Of a stretch of DNA of 42,513 nt, positions 1 through 9,298 are shown piece by piece. A model generated the notes under the pieces. The model did not search any database and was not told where the DNA came from. It saw nothing but the letters and a program-made list of their open reading frames with translations. Each line of letters begins with the position of its first letter. Within the stretch, counting starts at the first letter, position 1. The DNA comes from Nostoc sp. FACHB-110 (GTDB taxonomy: Bacteria; Cyanobacteriota; Cyanobacteriia; Cyanobacteriales; Nostocaceae). Both the position numbers and the translations under genes were made by a program. The DNA lies in NCBI RefSeq assembly GCF_014697425.1, contig NZ_JACJRU010000057.1:1-42513 (forward strand). Reading direction: 5' to 3'.

Positions 1-61
1 ATCCAAGAAATCTTTGACCAACTCACATTTGAGCAGGTAATTTCTGTGTCTTCTTATAACT

Positions 62-664
62 TTATCCTGGAAGCTCTATTCTATGCAGCTTCATATTAAA
101 TTGGTATAAGTTGATATCCGTTTCTTGTTCATCAGAAAGAATTTGAATCAGATTAGCCACAATATTAGTTTGTGGTGGTGCTTCGCGTAGCGATCGCCAA
201 ATGACAAATTCAAAGTTATCCTGAATTTTTTGCGCTAGTTCCACAGATAATGCTGTTTTACCAATACCGCCTATACCTAGGATTGAAATTAAGCGGCATT
301 GTTCGTCTAAAATCCATTGCTTGAATTTAGTAAGTTCTTCTATCCGTCCATAAAACACTGAATTTAACAGTGCTTCTCCCCAATCTAAACGATTGTTCGA
401 GCTTAAATAGTCACTTTTATCTATCTTTAAATTAAAAGCGGAAAAGAGTTTTTCAATAGTTTGTTTATCAACTCCTCCTTCACGATTAATTACCTTCGAG
501 ATTGTACCCGAATATAATCCAGAGCGATCGCTCATATCTTCGAGGGTATATCTATTACCAAAATTGTCGTTTGCTTCTAAACTACGCTTGGCTTCTTGAA
601 ATTTTTGTAAACCCTTAGTAGTCAGTAAAACGCCTCTTTTGCGTCTTCCATTATGTAAACTCAT
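62..664 (-). pseudogene. NB-ARC (NLR-like) ATPase, N-terminal part only, apparently broken
   Basis: The 200-residue frame starts with a helix-turn-helix-like module (about residues 1-90, with RYTLEDMSDRSGL and GVDKQTIEKLFSAFNL), which in cyanobacteria usually precedes an NB-ARC ATPase and WD40 repeats. A linker DWGEALLNSVFYGR leads to a clear P-loop, GIGGIGKT at 130-137, then IWRSLREAPP and SDEQETD, the usual block just before Walker B. The frame then stops at position 62, where family members continue for hundreds of residues. A different minus-strand frame stays open from there to the window edge and reads RRHRNYLL, resembling the RxHRCLLVLDN segment that should follow. I therefore see a frameshifted or decaying gene. 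Intact relatives are thought to act in signalling or defence; that role is inferred from the family. Confidence 0.6.
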
Positions 665-1228
665 TTATGAACTCGCTGTTCGTATTCTTGCTTTTGACTA
701 AGAAAAATAATTTATGAAATTGCTGCCAGTATGACGTAATAAAACTAACAAATACATAATTTTTGTCTATCTGATTCATCAATTATGTATTGATCACAAT
801 CTAAGTTGATTTGTGAATTTACTTGTGAAGCTAGGGAACAGAAAGTGTACTGAGTTTTCTTCCAAAATTCAATAGGAGTTCTATATCAACTTATAATTCT
901 CTCAGGAATATTATATTTTTAGAGTAAAATTTCCTGTGTTTGCACACTATAGAGCTATCAGCTGCTAGAATGTCATACCTAGATATAAAAGGCAACATAA
1001 AATAACTTCTGATTAACTTAGAAGTCACTATTTGTTGGCGATACATCAATAATATACAGTTTTAGACAGCTAATAGACGCAGAACAGGCGTGTAGTTGCT
1101 CTAAATATCAGCAAAAACTTAAATCAGCTTAACTTCAATCTTAAAACCTCGAAGATCACTGGTCAATCACTCAAGAGAGTAGCAATCTTAAATTAAGTAA
1201 AGTTTGCTAACACTTAGAAGATCAAGCA
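665..1228. other. Intergenic region, 564 bp
   Basis: AT-rich spacer between two divergent genes. I see no convincing coding frame, RNA gene or repeat. It should contain the promoters of both the NB-ARC gene and the ribbon-helix-helix gene, but I could not assign -10/-35 boxes with confidence. Confidence 0.5.
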
Positions 1229-1417
1229 ATGGATAAGACCACCGCTGTATCTCCTGGCTCTATCATAGTTACTCATCGTCAAACATCTCAGTTAACACAA
1301 GTTACCTTAAATTTGACTTCAGATGAAGCCCAAATCCTCAAACATTATTGCGAAAAAACAGGAAAATCTGAACAAGATTTGATCCGGGAGCTGATTCAAG
1401 AGTTACCCGTGATTTGA
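1229..1417 (+). CDS. Small ribbon-helix-helix (CopG-like) DNA-binding protein
   Basis: A 62-residue protein. Residues about 24-60 fit the ribbon-helix-helix pattern: a short beta strand VTLNLTSDE, helix AQILKHYCEKTG, then helix SEQDLIRELIQELP. Such proteins bind DNA as dimers and are often antitoxins or autoregulators. No toxin gene is adjacent. A close paralogue lies 440 bp downstream on the opposite strand (1857-2003). The first 22 residues are Ser/Thr-rich and probably disordered. ATG start, no strong Shine-Dalgarno. Fold assignment is from sequence pattern only; target unknown. Confidence 0.6.
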   Translation: MDKTTAVSPGSIIVTHRQTSQLTQVTLNLTSDEAQILKHYCEKTGKSEQDLIRELIQELPVI

Positions 1418-1856
1418 AATGTTGGATTTGAATGCAACAGTTAAAGTATCGACAATCTGGAAATAAAGTAAAATTTTTACAGATTTCAGCAAGAGGCATT
1501 AACTAAAACAATATTAAACTGTTTCAAGGAGTATTGAACTCTGCTTGCGAAAACAATTCACAACATAAGTTTAGAGATTGTTAAATTCAGAAATTGACAG
1601 TGTTAATCAATATACTAGCCAATTCTCGATCACAGCCTCTGATTACTGATGTAACTTATTAATAGATCCGCGATATTTGTTTTCGGCGTACTGCGCCCAC
1701 TATAAGCGGGTACAGTACGCAACCTCTGGATTTTTACTTCACCTCGATGATTCACTCAATTTTTCCAGAATCTTAAATCATCTCCTCTTTTCCCGACAAA
1801 GCTAAATACATCTGTCTGAAAAAGAATTGAGATTTTTAAGATTTTTACATTTGTTT
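1418..1856. other. Intergenic region, 439 bp, with one palindromic repeat
   Basis: Spacer between the two convergent ribbon-helix-helix genes. I see no gene in it. Its only clear structure is the inverted repeat at 1686-1720. Confidence 0.5.
1686..1720. repeat. Inverted repeat, possible interspersed palindromic element
   Basis: GCGTACTG (1686-1693) pairs perfectly with CAGTACGC (1713-1720) around a 19-nt loop. It is more GC-rich than its AT-rich surroundings, as expected for a small dispersed palindromic element or for a transcription stop between the two convergent genes. Confidence 0.6.
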
Positions 1857-2003
1857 TTACTTAGTCATCGGCAAGGCTCGAATCAGTTCTCTGATTACAT
1901 CTGTTGCTGGCCTGCCTGTCTGTTCACAATATTTCTCAAGATTTTTGGCTTCATTAGAAGCTAGGTTGATGGTAATTCGCTTGACAGCCCATTTTTTATT
2001 CAT
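1857..2003 (-). CDS. Small ribbon-helix-helix (CopG-like) DNA-binding protein, paralogue of the gene at 1229
   Basis: A 48-residue protein with the strand ITINLASNE, helix AKNLEKYCEQTG and helix PATDVIRELIRALP. It matches the protein at 1229-1417 over its whole folded part (xxNLxSxEAxxLxxYCExTGxxxxDxIRELIxxLP). I chose the ATG at 2003, giving MNKKWAVKRITINL, because it places the strand near the N-terminus. The frame extends upstream to 2075, but the extra 24 residues are Cys-rich and not family-like. No toxin partner is visible. Function beyond DNA binding is unknown. Confidence 0.6.
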   Translation of the reverse strand: MNKKWAVKRITINLASNEAKNLEKYCEQTGRPATDVIRELIRALPMTK

Positions 2004-2529
<526 letters not shown>

Positions 2530-2606
2530 ATATTGCTAATTATAATAGCAAATTTTTTCCAGTTTTGCCAAGTTCGAGTCAATCAGGCAGTGGGTTAGAG
2601 CGCCGT

Positions 2607-4856
2607 TTATATGGGAAATTTGACAATAAAGGTGGTTTGCTGATTTTCACTTTTGATATAAATCGAGCCGCCTAAATGTCTCACCATTTTTTCTACTAAT
2701 GCCATTTCTAATCCTGTCCCGCTGTACGTCCAAGGATCGTTTTTCATTAAACGGTAAAACGGTTCAAAGATGCGCGGTAGGTCTTGAGCCGGAATTTCTA
2801 ATCCAGAGCTATTAATACTCAGTTGTACCGCATCGAAGGTGAGTGTGGCTGATATGGCGATCGCTTCTCCGGCTGGAGTATATTTGCAAGCATGGCTTAA
2901 AATTTCGGTGATGATTCGCTCTAAATCGGTGATATCGGTTTGCAGTGAGGGGAGTGATTTATCAATATCGAGATGTAATTTTTGTCTTTGGCAATGGGTG
3001 AGGTCTCGAAAGGATTCAACAATTGGCGGTAGCCATGTTTGCAAGTCAATAGAAATTAATGTCGGGGGGGTAGGTTCAGTTTCCAGATAGGTAAGTGTCA
3101 TTAAATCGTTAATTAACTTGCTCTCTCGTCCGCATTCGTTATGTAAAATCTGCAAGAGTTGGGGAACTATTTCAATATCTAAAGTGCCTTCTGGGGTCAG
3201 AACACTTTCGAGGGTTTGAGCGGCTAGGCTAATACTAGTTATGGGTGTACGTAGTTCTTGGGCAAGGGTTCTCAAGAATTCGTTTTTGCGGCGTTCTTGC
3301 TGTTGTAATTTTTGTAATTGTGCTTGAGTTGCAGATGTTAGTTGGGCTTGACGAATGGCGATCGCACATTCATTGGCTACCTGCTGTACTAAACTAATCT
3401 CAAATTCGTCAAACTTTTCTTGTGTGGGTCTACTCAGCCACAAGTTCCCCAAAATACCTTGATTGTCGAAGATCGGACAAGCTAACTGAGTCATTACAAC
3501 TAATTTAGGTTGCCATCCTGGAACTATTTCTAAAGATTGCCAATGCTGTTTTGCTAACAGTGAGTGATAAACTTCCGGCCAGTCTGCGACATTTCTCGTC
3601 ACACTTTGGTATTTTGGTGTCGTGGTGGCATATTCACTTTTAACGGTTGTTTGAGTGCCACAGCTACTGTAAATCTCAATGTAGCAAGCACTGAGTTGCA
3701 GTAATTGTGCGAGTTGTTGGGTTGCCGTTTGTAATACCTGCGTTTCGGGTTGCTGGTCGCGGATTTGTTCGGTGAGGCGTTGCACTAACGCTTGAAAGTT
3801 TTGCGCCTGCTGAAGTTGAGCTTGATGCTGTTGTTTTTGTATTTCTAGCTGTGCTTTGAGGTTTTGTACTTGTTCTTGTAGTGCGGCTTGGTAAACGGCA
3901 ATTCCTATTTGGGTAGCTAGTTGTTTGAGTAAGTCAATTTCTATTTCCGGCCATTGATAGGGTTGATGGCAATGCTGGGCGACAATTAGCCCCCAAAATT
4001 GCTGCTGTGACCAAATCGGAATGGCTAAATTAGCTCTGACTTGTAATGAGTCTAATATCTCGATTTGGCTGGAATTTAACCCAGATGTGTAGATATCTCC
4101 GACAATTTGCAGACAGCCACGCCCATTACGTTCTTGATATTGGGTAATTAAACCAGAATCGGGAAATTGCTGTCCTAAACATGAATTGCCTGTCACCGTT
4201 GATTCGGCAATCACTAGACAAGTATCATCCGGTTGAAGATGATAAACTAAGATGCGATCGCAACCTATACAATGTCGCACTTCTTTGACAAGATGATGTA
4301 GTAGGGTATCTAAGTCTAAAGATTCCCTGATCCATTGCGCGATCGCTTCTAATAGTTGTTCTTGGGCTGTCTGGGTGTCTTTAGCTTGAGCTACCTGCTT
4401 AACTGGAGTAATCTTACTACTTGTGCCAATCAATCGGTAAATTCGCGCATTGGCATTCCGTAGTGGCGTGAGTGTTGTACTCCACCATGTCGGTACTCCT
4501 TGAAATTGTAAGCATTGTTCGTAGGAGATAGTTTTACCAAACTGCACACAGTCTGTGTAGTGCTGACGTACTTTAGCCGCATCATCAGGAGAAAGGATAT
4601 CTTCTGGTTTTTTACCTCTGAGATTTTCCGAACTAATTCCGAGCCATCGCTCATGGGTAGGATTCAGGGCTACATAGCTAAAATCTCCATTTTCTAAAAC
4701 ATCAACAATAAATATAGATGTCTGCACAGAGTTATATATACTCAGGAGAAACTGTTCACTACTACTGCTGTGTGTGTTTATTTCTGGGCCAAAAAGAATC
4801 TGAGAATGCACTTGTTGTTTCAACTCAATGGTTGATTCACCCGGATTGATATTCAT
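2607..4856 (-). CDS. PAS-GAF-GAF histidine-kinase-like protein with degenerate catalytic core
   Basis: A 749-residue cytoplasmic protein with no membrane segment. Domains: PAS about 34-150; GAF about 165-325, ending in LATQIGIAVYQAAL; a Gln-rich coiled coil about 325-370; second GAF about 375-505; then a dimerisation and ATPase region of histidine-kinase type, 522-749. The H-box reads FLRTLAQELRTP, so Gln533 stands where the phospho-acceptor His should be. The N-box reads EILSHACKYT, with His655 in place of the metal-binding Asn. The G1 box SSGLEIP lacks the Asp, and the G2 box GTGLEM has Glu for Gly. The F-box IFEPFYR is intact. It probably cannot autophosphorylate and may be a scaffold or allosteric partner. 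The first GAF lacks the Cys-His pair used for bilin attachment. ATG start at 4856. Confidence 0.85.
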   Translation of the reverse strand: MNINPGESTIELKQQVHSQILFGPEINTHSSSSEQFLLSIYNSVQTSIFIVDVLENGDFSYVALNPTHERWLGISSENLRGKKPEDILSPDDAAKVRQHYTDCVQFGKTISYEQCLQFQGVPTWWSTTLTPLRNANARIYRLIGTSSKITPVKQVAQAKDTQTAQEQLLEAIAQWIRESLDLDTLLHHLVKEVRHCIGCDRILVYHLQPDDTCLVIAESTVTGNSCLGQQFPDSGLITQYQERNGRGCLQIVGDIYTSGLNSSQIEILDSLQVRANLAIPIWSQQQFWGLIVAQHCHQPYQWPEIEIDLLKQLATQIGIAVYQAALQEQVQNLKAQLEIQKQQHQAQLQQAQNFQALVQRLTEQIRDQQPETQVLQTATQQLAQLLQLSACYIEIYSSCGTQTTVKSEYATTTPKYQSVTRNVADWPEVYHSLLAKQHWQSLEIVPGWQPKLVVMTQLACPIFDNQGILGNLWLSRPTQEKFDEFEISLVQQVANECAIAIRQAQLTSATQAQLQKLQQQERRKNEFLRTLAQELRTPITSISLAAQTLESVLTPEGTLDIEIVPQLLQILHNECGRESKLINDLMTLTYLETEPTPPTLISIDLQTWLPPIVESFRDLTHCQRQKLHLDIDKSLPSLQTDITDLERIITEILSHACKYTPAGEAIAISATLTFDAVQLSINSSGLEIPAQDLPRIFEPFYRLMKNDPWTYSGTGLEMALVEKMVRHLGGSIYIKSENQQTTFIVKFPI

Positions 4857-5256
4857 GGGAGCGTCCCTATCTGCTATTAATGACTCCTCTAGGCGCGGCC
4901 CCTGATGATATTGCTGAAGAAGAATGCTTGTTTTGCGCCTTTAGCACAGCATTGTCAGTCTTTATTTGACTGATATTTGCATCTTCTTTTATTTCTTATC
5001 AGAAATTTCCGAATTTTAATAGCAGTAAACTCAATAAATTAGCTTCTGGCAACTGAGAGTACTTTTGCAATTGAATGCAAGTTTACTAAACATTTATTAT
5101 TAAAAATAATCTAAAATTTTACATACACTTAAGTATATTCAAAAGCAATTTTGGACAATTTTTATATTTCTTAATAAAATTTTAACACAAAATTCAATTA
5201 ACAGCCTATTAACAAGATATTAAATGCACTTTTATCACTGGCTTCGTGATGATGAA
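4857..5256. other. Intergenic region, 400 bp
   Basis: Very AT-rich spacer upstream of the histidine-kinase-like gene and downstream of the membrane protein gene. No gene or clear fold-back structure seen. It presumably holds the kinase-like gene's promoter. Confidence 0.45.
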
Positions 5257-5826
5257 TCACCGCGATAATCGGTAAGCCTTGATCCCCGTAATTAAAGCTA
5301 CCAAAATCCAAGTGATACCCAATCCGGCAACTTCACCTAAAAATAAGCGTGTCAACTGCAAGAAAATGCTTCCCACAGTGGAACCAATTGGAAGTGCGAT
5401 CGCCCAACTAATTGCACTAATCAAAATCCATTGCCAAGACCAAGCCACCGACTTGCGAATGGCTGTCCATTGGGCAAGTCCAATAGCAAAACCACCAACA
5501 GCACCCAATGACATACCCCAAAGAAATCTCAGAAAAATAATTTGCGTAGTCGGAATAATCCAACCAACAGCACCCACACCAATAGCGGTGATGACAGCCC
5601 ACGCCAACAAAGTAGCTAATACCCAACGCCCAGATAAGATATTTTGTCGTAGCATCAAACTTTGGGGAACAGCGATCGCTAAACCACCAAAAGATGCTTG
5701 TACAATTCCCACATCTGGCCTTTCGCCAACTTCAATCCAGCACAAACTCAGCAAAAAACCGCCAACGGTAGCAACAGACCACTGTAATGTAAAACTCAAC
5801 TGTGTTTTGCCAGGTGTGAAGAACAT
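5257..5826 (-). CDS. Multi-pass membrane protein of unknown function, internal duplication
   Basis: A 189-residue, strongly hydrophobic protein with about five or six membrane segments. It contains two related halves. The first has GGLAIAVPQSLMLR and RWVLATLLAWAVITAIG; the second has GGFAIGLAQWTAIRK and QWILISAISWAIALPIG. The G-A-I-x-x-x-Q-x-x-x-(L/I)-R motif followed by a Trp-containing helix recurs about 65 residues apart, which indicates an internal duplication. I recognise this as a type of cyanobacterial hypothetical membrane protein but know of no assigned function. ATG at 5826; no co-directional neighbour is close enough to suggest an operon. Confidence 0.7.
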   Translation of the reverse strand: MFFTPGKTQLSFTLQWSVATVGGFLLSLCWIEVGERPDVGIVQASFGGLAIAVPQSLMLRQNILSGRWVLATLLAWAVITAIGVGAVGWIIPTTQIIFLRFLWGMSLGAVGGFAIGLAQWTAIRKSVAWSWQWILISAISWAIALPIGSTVGSIFLQLTRLFLGEVAGLGITWILVALITGIKAYRLSR

Positions 5827-5968
5827 TGAATTCTCGTCAGTACAGCATCGTAGAGATTACTATACCGTCATAGACAAATCAAAAAAGTTGATATTGCTAA
5901 AGAAATCGGGCGGTAGGAAAGAAAAACCCTTACACCCCAGACCCCTATACCCCGAAACCCAACCTGAA

Positions 5969-7228
5969 TTACAATCTCAGCCTTCCACCTTCTTCCCCAA
6001 ATGGTAATGGTCTAATAGCTTTAGTCTCAAATAATTCGCGGAAAATCTTGCGGCGTTTGTGTGGGGTTTCGGGTGAGATGTAACCCCATAAACTTTCCCA
6101 ATAGAAAAAAGACATACCAACAAAAGAGCGATCGCGTACTAGATCAATTTGTTCTTTAATTTGAGAGATACGCACCGGAGTACGCAAAGTTCCCGTTGAA
6201 ATACCGACAACCACAGGAATCTTCGTTTGAGCGAATTTCACGGCTGGTTGTTCAAGTTCTGCCATAAAACTATTTTTGTTATGGCGATATACCTGTAACA
6301 CTAATTCATCTACCCAGCCATTTTTTACCCAATTTTGCCAGTCTTGCAGATAGTATTTGTAAGCAAAAGCTTGGGTGTTAGGAGACAAAGATAACTTCAC
6401 ATTGGGGTCAATTTCTTTGATGCTGCGGTGGATTCTACCCATAAACGCAGTAATTTTGTCAGCACGCCAACGCATCCATTCTGGGTTAAACGGGTCGCTA
6501 GGGGGATTTTTACCTTGATGTTCTTGCTGATAGAGTTGAACAGTGAAGCGATCGTAACCAAACTGCACAGGCATTCCAAAATGATCATCAAGCTGGATAC
6601 CTTCTACATTGTATTGACTGACAACTTCTAAAATCAGTCCCAAAATAAACTCTTGAACTTTGGGATGTAGAGGATTCAGCCAAGCCTGTTTTTTGGCATT
6701 ACCATTATTTATTTCTTCTGGTAATATTTCCTTAATAGAATCAACACCCGCTTGTCCAATCGTCAACCAATCAGGATAAAGTTTGGCTAATTGAGAATCT
6801 GGCGGTGTCATAAAACCATATTCAAACCAGGGAATAACAGTTATACCTTTTGGTTGAGCCAGTTTGATAATCTTAGCTAAAACATCCTGGCCACCGTGCA
6901 TAAAATTCAATACAGGCTCAGTTTCCGAACCTACAACACTTTTTGCGAGATTACTTTTGTAAAAAGTATTTCCCCGATTCCAAACCACAGGATAAATGGT
7001 ATTAAAGTGTAAAGCCGCTAACTGATTAATAGCACGGTCAATTCCCCAAGGAACAAACAAAACCCCACTAGCAACATTGGTTAACCAAACCCCCCGAATT
7101 TCTGTCACTATTGGTTGGGTATTAGATTGTGAGGAAACCGAAAATAAAGGTAAGAAAATTACTGATAAACAAAGAATAAATATTAAAGATATGAATGAAA
7201 TAACTAAACGATTAACCAACCGAGTCAT
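5969..7228 (-). CDS. Secreted or membrane-anchored GHL10-type glycoside hydrolase-like protein
   Basis: The mature part opens with EIRGVWLTNVASGVLF and continues with NTIYPVVWNRGNTFY, then GIQLDDHFGMP, LSLSPNTQAFAYK, WVDELVLQVYRH and FFYWESLWGY. These are hallmarks of the GHL10 family (glycosyl hydrolase-like 10, TIM barrel), some relatives of which act on cell-wall or surface glycans. The ATG at 7228 gives MTRLVNRLVISF and a hydrophobic stretch of about 20 residues, a signal peptide or anchor. The frame extends upstream to a TTG at 7312, which would bury this signal 28 residues in, so I prefer 7228 (419 residues). Substrate is not evident from sequence. Confidence 0.8.
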   Translation of the reverse strand: MTRLVNRLVISFISLIFILCLSVIFLPLFSVSSQSNTQPIVTEIRGVWLTNVASGVLFVPWGIDRAINQLAALHFNTIYPVVWNRGNTFYKSNLAKSVVGSETEPVLNFMHGGQDVLAKIIKLAQPKGITVIPWFEYGFMTPPDSQLAKLYPDWLTIGQAGVDSIKEILPEEINNGNAKKQAWLNPLHPKVQEFILGLILEVVSQYNVEGIQLDDHFGMPVQFGYDRFTVQLYQQEHQGKNPPSDPFNPEWMRWRADKITAFMGRIHRSIKEIDPNVKLSLSPNTQAFAYKYYLQDWQNWVKNGWVDELVLQVYRHNKNSFMAELEQPAVKFAQTKIPVVVGISTGTLRTPVRISQIKEQIDLVRDRSFVGMSFFYWESLWGYISPETPHKRRKIFRELFETKAIRPLPFGEEGGRLRL

Positions 7229-7550
7229 TAGAGAGTTAAACTCTATCTTTGAAGAACATTCATTATTACAAAATAATTCATAATTTTCCGGAAGAATTAG
7301 AGATTTTAACAAATAACCAAACTTAAAACTTAATAACTTTCATGCCAAATCGCTGACAAAATCTCCGCGCCCCTACTCTGCGAGAACGCCTTACGGCGAA
7401 TGCGTTAACCCACCGAAGTTTGCAAGGGCGGGGGGAACCCCCGCACGCAACTTCTCTCCGTGTACCTTTGCGTTAAAACAACTAAGATTTAACGCATAAT
7501 CCTCCAAAAAAGCTAGTTTTTCAAATTACCGCAAAGGGAGCAAGAACATA
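7229..7550. other. Intergenic region with dispersed GC-rich palindromes
   Basis: About 320 bp without a gene. Around 7380-7455 it holds patches much richer in G and C than the flanks. These include AACGCCTTACGGCGAATGCG and a perfect 7-bp hairpin, GCGGGGG (7428-7434) with CCCCCGC (7438-7444). The complement contains TGCGGGGGTTCCCCCCG, a 17-mer found again near 29329-29345. It looks like a dispersed repeat family. Confidence 0.6.
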
Positions 7551-9023
7551 TTAATATCTTTCCACACCTTCAAACTGCTTATTACTCATAGCATTTGCCG
7601 CCTCGCCACAAGTGCGTGGTGTCGGAAATATTTTATCGGGATTAGCCAAACCTTTAGGATTAAATACTTGCCTCACCCATTGCATCGTATCTAAATCGGT
7701 TGCATTAAACATTTCTGGCATATAACATTTTTTATCTGAACCAATGCCATGTTCCCCAGACAGACTACCGCCAACTTTCACACACAGCTTCAGTATTTCC
7801 CCGCCTAACTCTTCGACTTTTTCTAAAGCCCCAGGCACAGAATTATCATAAAGAACTAGCGGATGAAGATTACCATCTCCAGCATGAAAGACGTTAGCAA
7901 TCTTGTAACCAAATTTTTCACTTAACGCCTCAATTTCTTGCAAAACATAAGGCAATTGAGTACGTGGAATTACCCCATCTTGGACATAATAATCTGGGCT
8001 TAAATGACCAGCCGCCGCAAAAGCAGCCTTCCTGCCTTTCCACAATTTTAAGCGAGTTTCTGGGTCAGTTGCCGCAGTAACATTTCGCGCTCCATTTTGC
8101 TGACAAATTGCGGTAATTCTTTGTTTTAAAACTTCTACTTCTACCTCTAAACCATCAATTTCAACTAGCAAAATTGCCATAGCATCGCGCGGATAACAAT
8201 TAGTTGCCACAACATCTTCTACAGCATTGATGCTGAGGTTATCCATCATTTCCATCCCACCAGGAATTATCCCCGCGCTGATGATATCAGAAACACTAGC
8301 ACCCGCAGCTTCTACACTAGTAAAGTCGGCTAATAATACACAAATTGATTCAGCACTTTTGAGGATTCGCAAAGTAATTTCTGTGGCAATTCCTAATGTG
8401 CCTTCCGAACCTACAAATATACCTGTTAAATCATAACCAGGTGTTTCGGGAATTTGCCCACCTAAATCGACAATTTCACCTTCTGGGGTGACAATTTTTA
8501 ACCCTAAAACGTGGTTAGTAGTGACACCGTATTTCAAACAATGCACCCCGCCAGAATTTTCAGCAACATTGCCCCCAATGGAACAGATAATTTGACTGGA
8601 AGGGTCTGGCGCGTAATAAAATCCCGCACCGCTAACAGTTTGCGTTACCCAACTATTAATTACTCCTGGTTGCACAACAATGCGCTGATTTTCTAAATCT
8701 ACACTGAGGATCTGTCGCATTAAGGAAGTCACAACCAAAACAGAATCTTCTAAAGGTAATGCACCACCAGATAAGCCAGTACCAGAACCACGCGCGATGA
8801 AGGGAACAGAATACTGATTACATATTTTTACCACCGCAGCCACCTGTTCTGTCGTTCTAGGTAATACCGCCACAGCCGGACGTTGACGATAGCTAGTCAA
8901 ACCATCGCACTCATAAGTAATTAATTCCTCACGGCGTTGGACAACACCATTTTTACCAAGAACAGACTCAAATGCTTTGATAATAGGTTGCCAATTACGT
9001 TGTTGTTTATCTTGAGTAAGCAT
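7551..9023 (-). CDS. glcD: Glycolate oxidase/dehydrogenase subunit GlcD (FAD-linked)
   Basis: A 490-residue flavoprotein that oxidises glycolate (or D-lactate) to the 2-oxo acid. In cyanobacteria this is a step of the photorespiratory 2-phosphoglycolate pathway. The FAD-binding (PCMH-type) domain is shown by RPAVAVLPRTTEQVAAVV, then FIARGSGTGLSGGA, PDPSSQIICSIGGNVAENSGG and GSEGTLGIATEITL. The C-terminal oxidase domain shows NVFHAGDGNLHPL and GGSLSGEHGIGSDKK, with the conserved His residues. Length fits the family. ATG at 9023. No glcE or glcF lies next to it, as is common in cyanobacteria. A general D-2-hydroxy-acid dehydrogenase remains possible. Confidence 0.9.
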   Translation of the reverse strand: MLTQDKQQRNWQPIIKAFESVLGKNGVVQRREELITYECDGLTSYRQRPAVAVLPRTTEQVAAVVKICNQYSVPFIARGSGTGLSGGALPLEDSVLVVTSLMRQILSVDLENQRIVVQPGVINSWVTQTVSGAGFYYAPDPSSQIICSIGGNVAENSGGVHCLKYGVTTNHVLGLKIVTPEGEIVDLGGQIPETPGYDLTGIFVGSEGTLGIATEITLRILKSAESICVLLADFTSVEAAGASVSDIISAGIIPGGMEMMDNLSINAVEDVVATNCYPRDAMAILLVEIDGLEVEVEVLKQRITAICQQNGARNVTAATDPETRLKLWKGRKAAFAAAGHLSPDYYVQDGVIPRTQLPYVLQEIEALSEKFGYKIANVFHAGDGNLHPLVLYDNSVPGALEKVEELGGEILKLCVKVGGSLSGEHGIGSDKKCYMPEMFNATDLDTMQWVRQVFNPKGLANPDKIFPTPRTCGEAANAMSNKQFEGVERY

Positions 9024-9298
9024 AAGGTTTATGGTAGATATCGGCTAGCGGAAATTAATTAATGTAATTACTATTGTTGTCAGGATAACAGTTTGAGAGG
9101 GAAAAAGTGCGATCGCTCCTCCCCACAACCATCAAAATATCTCTGTATTCTAGTCATTGGTGACAAGTTAAGGAAAAGGGGAAATTGTCAAGCGGGGTAG
9201 CTGGTTTGTTTGAGCTACAAGGGTGATTACGGTTGGTGCAAGATATGAATTAATGCTAATTTTGATACAGCGTACATAAAACCAACCCTTAACCAATC

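Noticed and set aside
4000..4370. Bilin-binding (phytochrome or cyanobacteriochrome) GAF in the kinase-like protein
   Set aside because: The position that should hold the Cys-His pair reads SSQIEILDSLQ, so covalent bilin attachment is not supported.
5279..6007. 242-codon plus-strand open frame
   Set aside because: Antisense to the membrane protein gene over most of its length; composition is an artefact of the hydrophobic codons on the other strand.
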